From Sphingobacterium sp. lm-10 (lineage in GTDB: Bacteria; Bacteroidota; Bacteroidia; Sphingobacteriales; Sphingobacteriaceae), in NCBI RefSeq assembly GCF_023554555.1, contig NZ_JAMJWC010000002.1:1-64000 (forward strand): a DNA stretch of 64,000 nucleotides, in the 5' to 3' direction. Under the pieces are notes generated by a model that had not been told where the DNA came from, made no database searches, and was given only the letters and a program-made list of their open reading frames with translations. Of this stretch, positions 61,957-64,000 are shown one piece after another. The translations under genes were made by a program, and so were the position numbers. Position 1 is the first letter of the stretch. Every line of letters starts with the position of its first letter.

Positions 61957-63732
61957 TCAGACCACATCATATTCAAAAACAACGTTTTCTAATTCAGGCG
62001 TAATTAAAAGAGCGTCCCCCTTTTTTGTTTTTCTACCAGTTTCGCTTATGAGATGGAGGTTTGTTTTAGCACGGGAACAGATCACATACAGGAGTTTTTT
62101 CGAGGCTTCAATGGCGTTTCCAGAAAATATTTCATTCCAATGAGGAATATACCCATTCAATAACCCATAAGCAATTACAGTTTCAAACTCTTCTCCTTTA
62201 ACTCCCACACAGGTATTTATAACAACACCTGTCATTTCTCTATAAAAACTTTTAAATGTCTGAATGTCACTTGGGATAGTAAATGTTGGGTCGTTAAGTC
62301 TCTTCTCTATTGTATCAAAAAACTGTTTTCTGCTTTCTACAAGGTTTGGATACCTTTTGTAGTCAACACCGATAGCACCAACAAATTGATCGAAACAATC
62401 ATTTAAGTAATCAATGCCTTCATCTTCATTGGATTTTATTGAATTTATAAGCTTTAGTAAAGCTCTTTCGGTCAAATATTTCTCTTCTAATTCCGTATTA
62501 GTTTGAATTCTGAAATTATCGATTAATTCCGCTGTCCACCTGTATCTTAAAGAATATATCTTTGGGTTAGGCTGCGTTAGAAGTAATCGTGACAATTTGT
62601 ACCAAATATTCTCACGATTTTTCGACATCGGAGCCAAGCCAGAGGCATCAAAATTGACATTTGGTAGAATAGCTCTTAGTTTTTTTGAAATATTTGTTAT
62701 TAACCACCATTGTGGCACGAGTACACAAATTTCATCTTCGGGGATTCCTTTAATAATGCTCAGCTTAATCAAGCTTGCAATTTCATCTACAATATGAGAT
62801 TGGCTTACCGTATTATTAAATGTAATACATCCAATTTCTTCTGCATTATGTCCCGCTGCCCGAATTTCGATTTTCTGTGTTTGAAAATGGCTGTAAAAGT
62901 CAATAACTCTTTGGCATGTCCTATAATTACCGGTTAGGGTCAGAGGGGTAATTGGCATATTGTTAATTTCGGCGCTAACCTCGTCTATGTTTTTTGCGAT
63001 GCCTCCCAATGATGCATATATTGCCTGATCTGTATCACCTACAAGAAATAGCGACGTTTTCCCCTTTCCAGCTTTAATGATTAGTGAAATAATTGCATAT
63101 AATAGGTCTTGTGTATCCTGGTATTCATCAACACAGATTAACTTAAATAAATTTGATAAGGTAGCCTGAATTTTAGGATGATTGACTAAAATCAGATAGG
63201 AGTAATAGAGCAGGAGTTCGAAATCAATTAACCTTTTACTTTTTAGAATTTCGTGGTACTCTTTCAGTAGATTCCGCTGAACAGACTTAGGTTCAACGAA
63301 ACTACCGTCCCTGTTAAAACGAAGATTAACAGGATCAATTGATTTTAAATTATGCTTGGCTTTAAGTGTATCCAGGAGGTCTGAACAGAAAGTTTCATCA
63401 GCAATTGAATATCCATTTCTTAACTCCGGTAAATAACATGAATACGGTTTTATAATCCATTCCAGACAGAAGGAATGCAGGGTTCCCGACCAAATTCTAC
63501 TGCTATTTATACCCATAGCATTCAATCTTCGAAAAATTTCTTCGGCAGCTCGAACTGTAAAAGTTAACGCAGCGACTCTTTTTTTGCTGTGTGCTTCAAT
63601 ATTGGACACTTCATAAGCAAGCTTATGAATTATAACTCTCGTTTTACCACTGCCAGGGCATGCTGTCAATAAAACATGACCATCTTGTTGGACAGCGGCT
63701 TTTTGTTCGTCACTTAATTTCGATAGGATCAC
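61957..63732 (-). CDS. UvrD/Rep-family superfamily 1 helicase
   Basis: The 591-residue protein has LSDEQKAAV (Q motif), ACPGSGKTRV (Walker A, 24-33), ALTFTVRAAEEI (Ia), ICVDEYQDTQD (II, 199-209), LVGDTDQAIYASLGG (III), LTGNYRTCQ (IV), NTCVGVKGEEFETVI (V) and LYVICSRAKTNLHL (VI). The length of about 590 is short for UvrD and close to helicases paired with OLD-family nucleases (GajB type). The start is a GTG whose last two bases lie in the stop of the gene before it (GTGA), implying coupling. Confidence 0.9.
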   Translation of the reverse strand: MILSKLSDEQKAAVQQDGHVLLTACPGSGKTRVIIHKLAYEVSNIEAHSKKRVAALTFTVRAAEEIFRRLNAMGINSSRIWSGTLHSFCLEWIIKPYSCYLPELRNGYSIADETFCSDLLDTLKAKHNLKSIDPVNLRFNRDGSFVEPKSVQRNLLKEYHEILKSKRLIDFELLLYYSYLILVNHPKIQATLSNLFKLICVDEYQDTQDLLYAIISLIIKAGKGKTSLFLVGDTDQAIYASLGGIAKNIDEVSAEINNMPITPLTLTGNYRTCQRVIDFYSHFQTQKIEIRAAGHNAEEIGCITFNNTVSQSHIVDEIASLIKLSIIKGIPEDEICVLVPQWWLITNISKKLRAILPNVNFDASGLAPMSKNRENIWYKLSRLLLTQPNPKIYSLRYRWTAELIDNFRIQTNTELEEKYLTERALLKLINSIKSNEDEGIDYLNDCFDQFVGAIGVDYKRYPNLVESRKQFFDTIEKRLNDPTFTIPSDIQTFKSFYREMTGVVINTCVGVKGEEFETVIAYGLLNGYIPHWNEIFSGNAIEASKKLLYVICSRAKTNLHLISETGRKTKKGDALLITPELENVVFEYDVV

Positions 63733-64000
63733 AATAAGTTGAAAAATTTAGTTAATTGGTCATTTTCGAACGAGGCACAAAAGTCAACCACCAGTTGTTC
63801 CGGTGTTTTTCCTTTTTCAATAAATTTCTGGGCTGTATCATAATCCCCAGCATCTTTGTGACTTCGTATAGCTTTTAGACGATAGTTTATAGCTTTTGCT
63901 TTCGACGCCAGATTGAGATGAGAAGATGCAAATGCTATGGCTTCTAAGATATAGTCTGGTATGAAAGTGTTGTAGACTAGTTGTTCCGCCAGTAATAATG
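63729..64000 (-). CDS. C-terminal part of an unidentified protein, partial
   Basis: The frame is open from the window edge to a TGA at 63731-63729 and gives about 90 residues, e.g. IPDYILEAIAFASSHLNLAS, then AINYRLKAIRSHKDAGDYDT and KTPEQLVVDFCASFENDQ. It looks helical and does not identify the family. It overlaps the helicase start by one codon position (GTGA), so the two act together. In Gabija-type pairs the partner before the helicase is an OLD-family ATPase/nuclease; whether that holds here needs the sequence to the right. Confidence 0.6.
   Translation of the reverse strand, partial: LLLAEQLVYNTFIPDYILEAIAFASSHLNLASKAKAINYRLKAIRSHKDAGDYDTAQKFIEKGKTPEQLVVDFCASFENDQLTKFFNLL

Noticed and set aside
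1..64000. CRISPR arrays, insertion sequences and prophage genes
   Set aside because: No regularly spaced repeats, transposase or phage structural genes were seen in any frame I read.

Overview
The window looks like the chromosome of a Bacteroidetes bacterium, most likely Sphingobacteriaceae (Sphingobacterium/Pedobacter-like). Reasons: repeated Bacteroidetes-type promoters (TTTG-N19-TAnnTTTG), a bacillithiol enzyme (BshC), a SufB-C-D block, a SecA of about 1100 residues, a DUF4295 ribosome-associated protein beside bL28/bL33, a 29-residue COX24/AURKAIP1-type protein next to RNase G, and DUF4293 and SPOR-domain proteins. I saw no tRNA, complete rRNA, insertion sequence or CRISPR array. A leftward rRNA leader may begin at the left edge.

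Bases 1-49,000 are mostly core chromosome: a TRIC-type channel, peptide deformylase, MiaA, an OhrR-Ohr peroxide-response operon with its operator, the HU/TPR/COX24/RNase G cluster, bshC, rimO, ftsY, bL28-bL33-DUF4295, recO, a cold-shock protein, gcvT, glutamate dehydrogenase, a SecA-SPOR-M20 operon, sufBCD, an Lrp-type regulator, uracil-DNA glycosylase, MiaE, a SulP transporter and an mhqO-GNAT-mhqD quinone-stress cluster. Several genes have the -7 promoter element only 3-6 nt before the start codon, which suggests leaderless mRNAs.

Bases 49,000-54,000 hold a Crp-type regulator, a TM2/DUF2752/DUF4870/M48 operon whose protease has lost its expected start codon, and a GT39-like membrane glycosyltransferase. 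An 843-bp gene-poor gap follows.

Bases 54,781-64,000 form a leftward accessory block, by eye more AT-rich, that looks like a nuclease/ATPase defence locus. In transcription order it has the C-terminus of an unidentified protein, a UvrD-family helicase coupled to it by a GTGA overlap, a DUF4297/Cap4-like nuclease domain, a large STAND NTPase, and a 1073-residue sacsin-like GHKL ATPase with a C-terminal PD-(D/E)XK domain. The nuclease and STAND frames are one continuous reading frame interrupted by a single TAG. Without that codon they would make a roughly 1300-residue Avs-like nuclease-STAND protein. This is the most interesting feature of the window: either a recently inactivated or phase-varied defence protein, or a recoded one.
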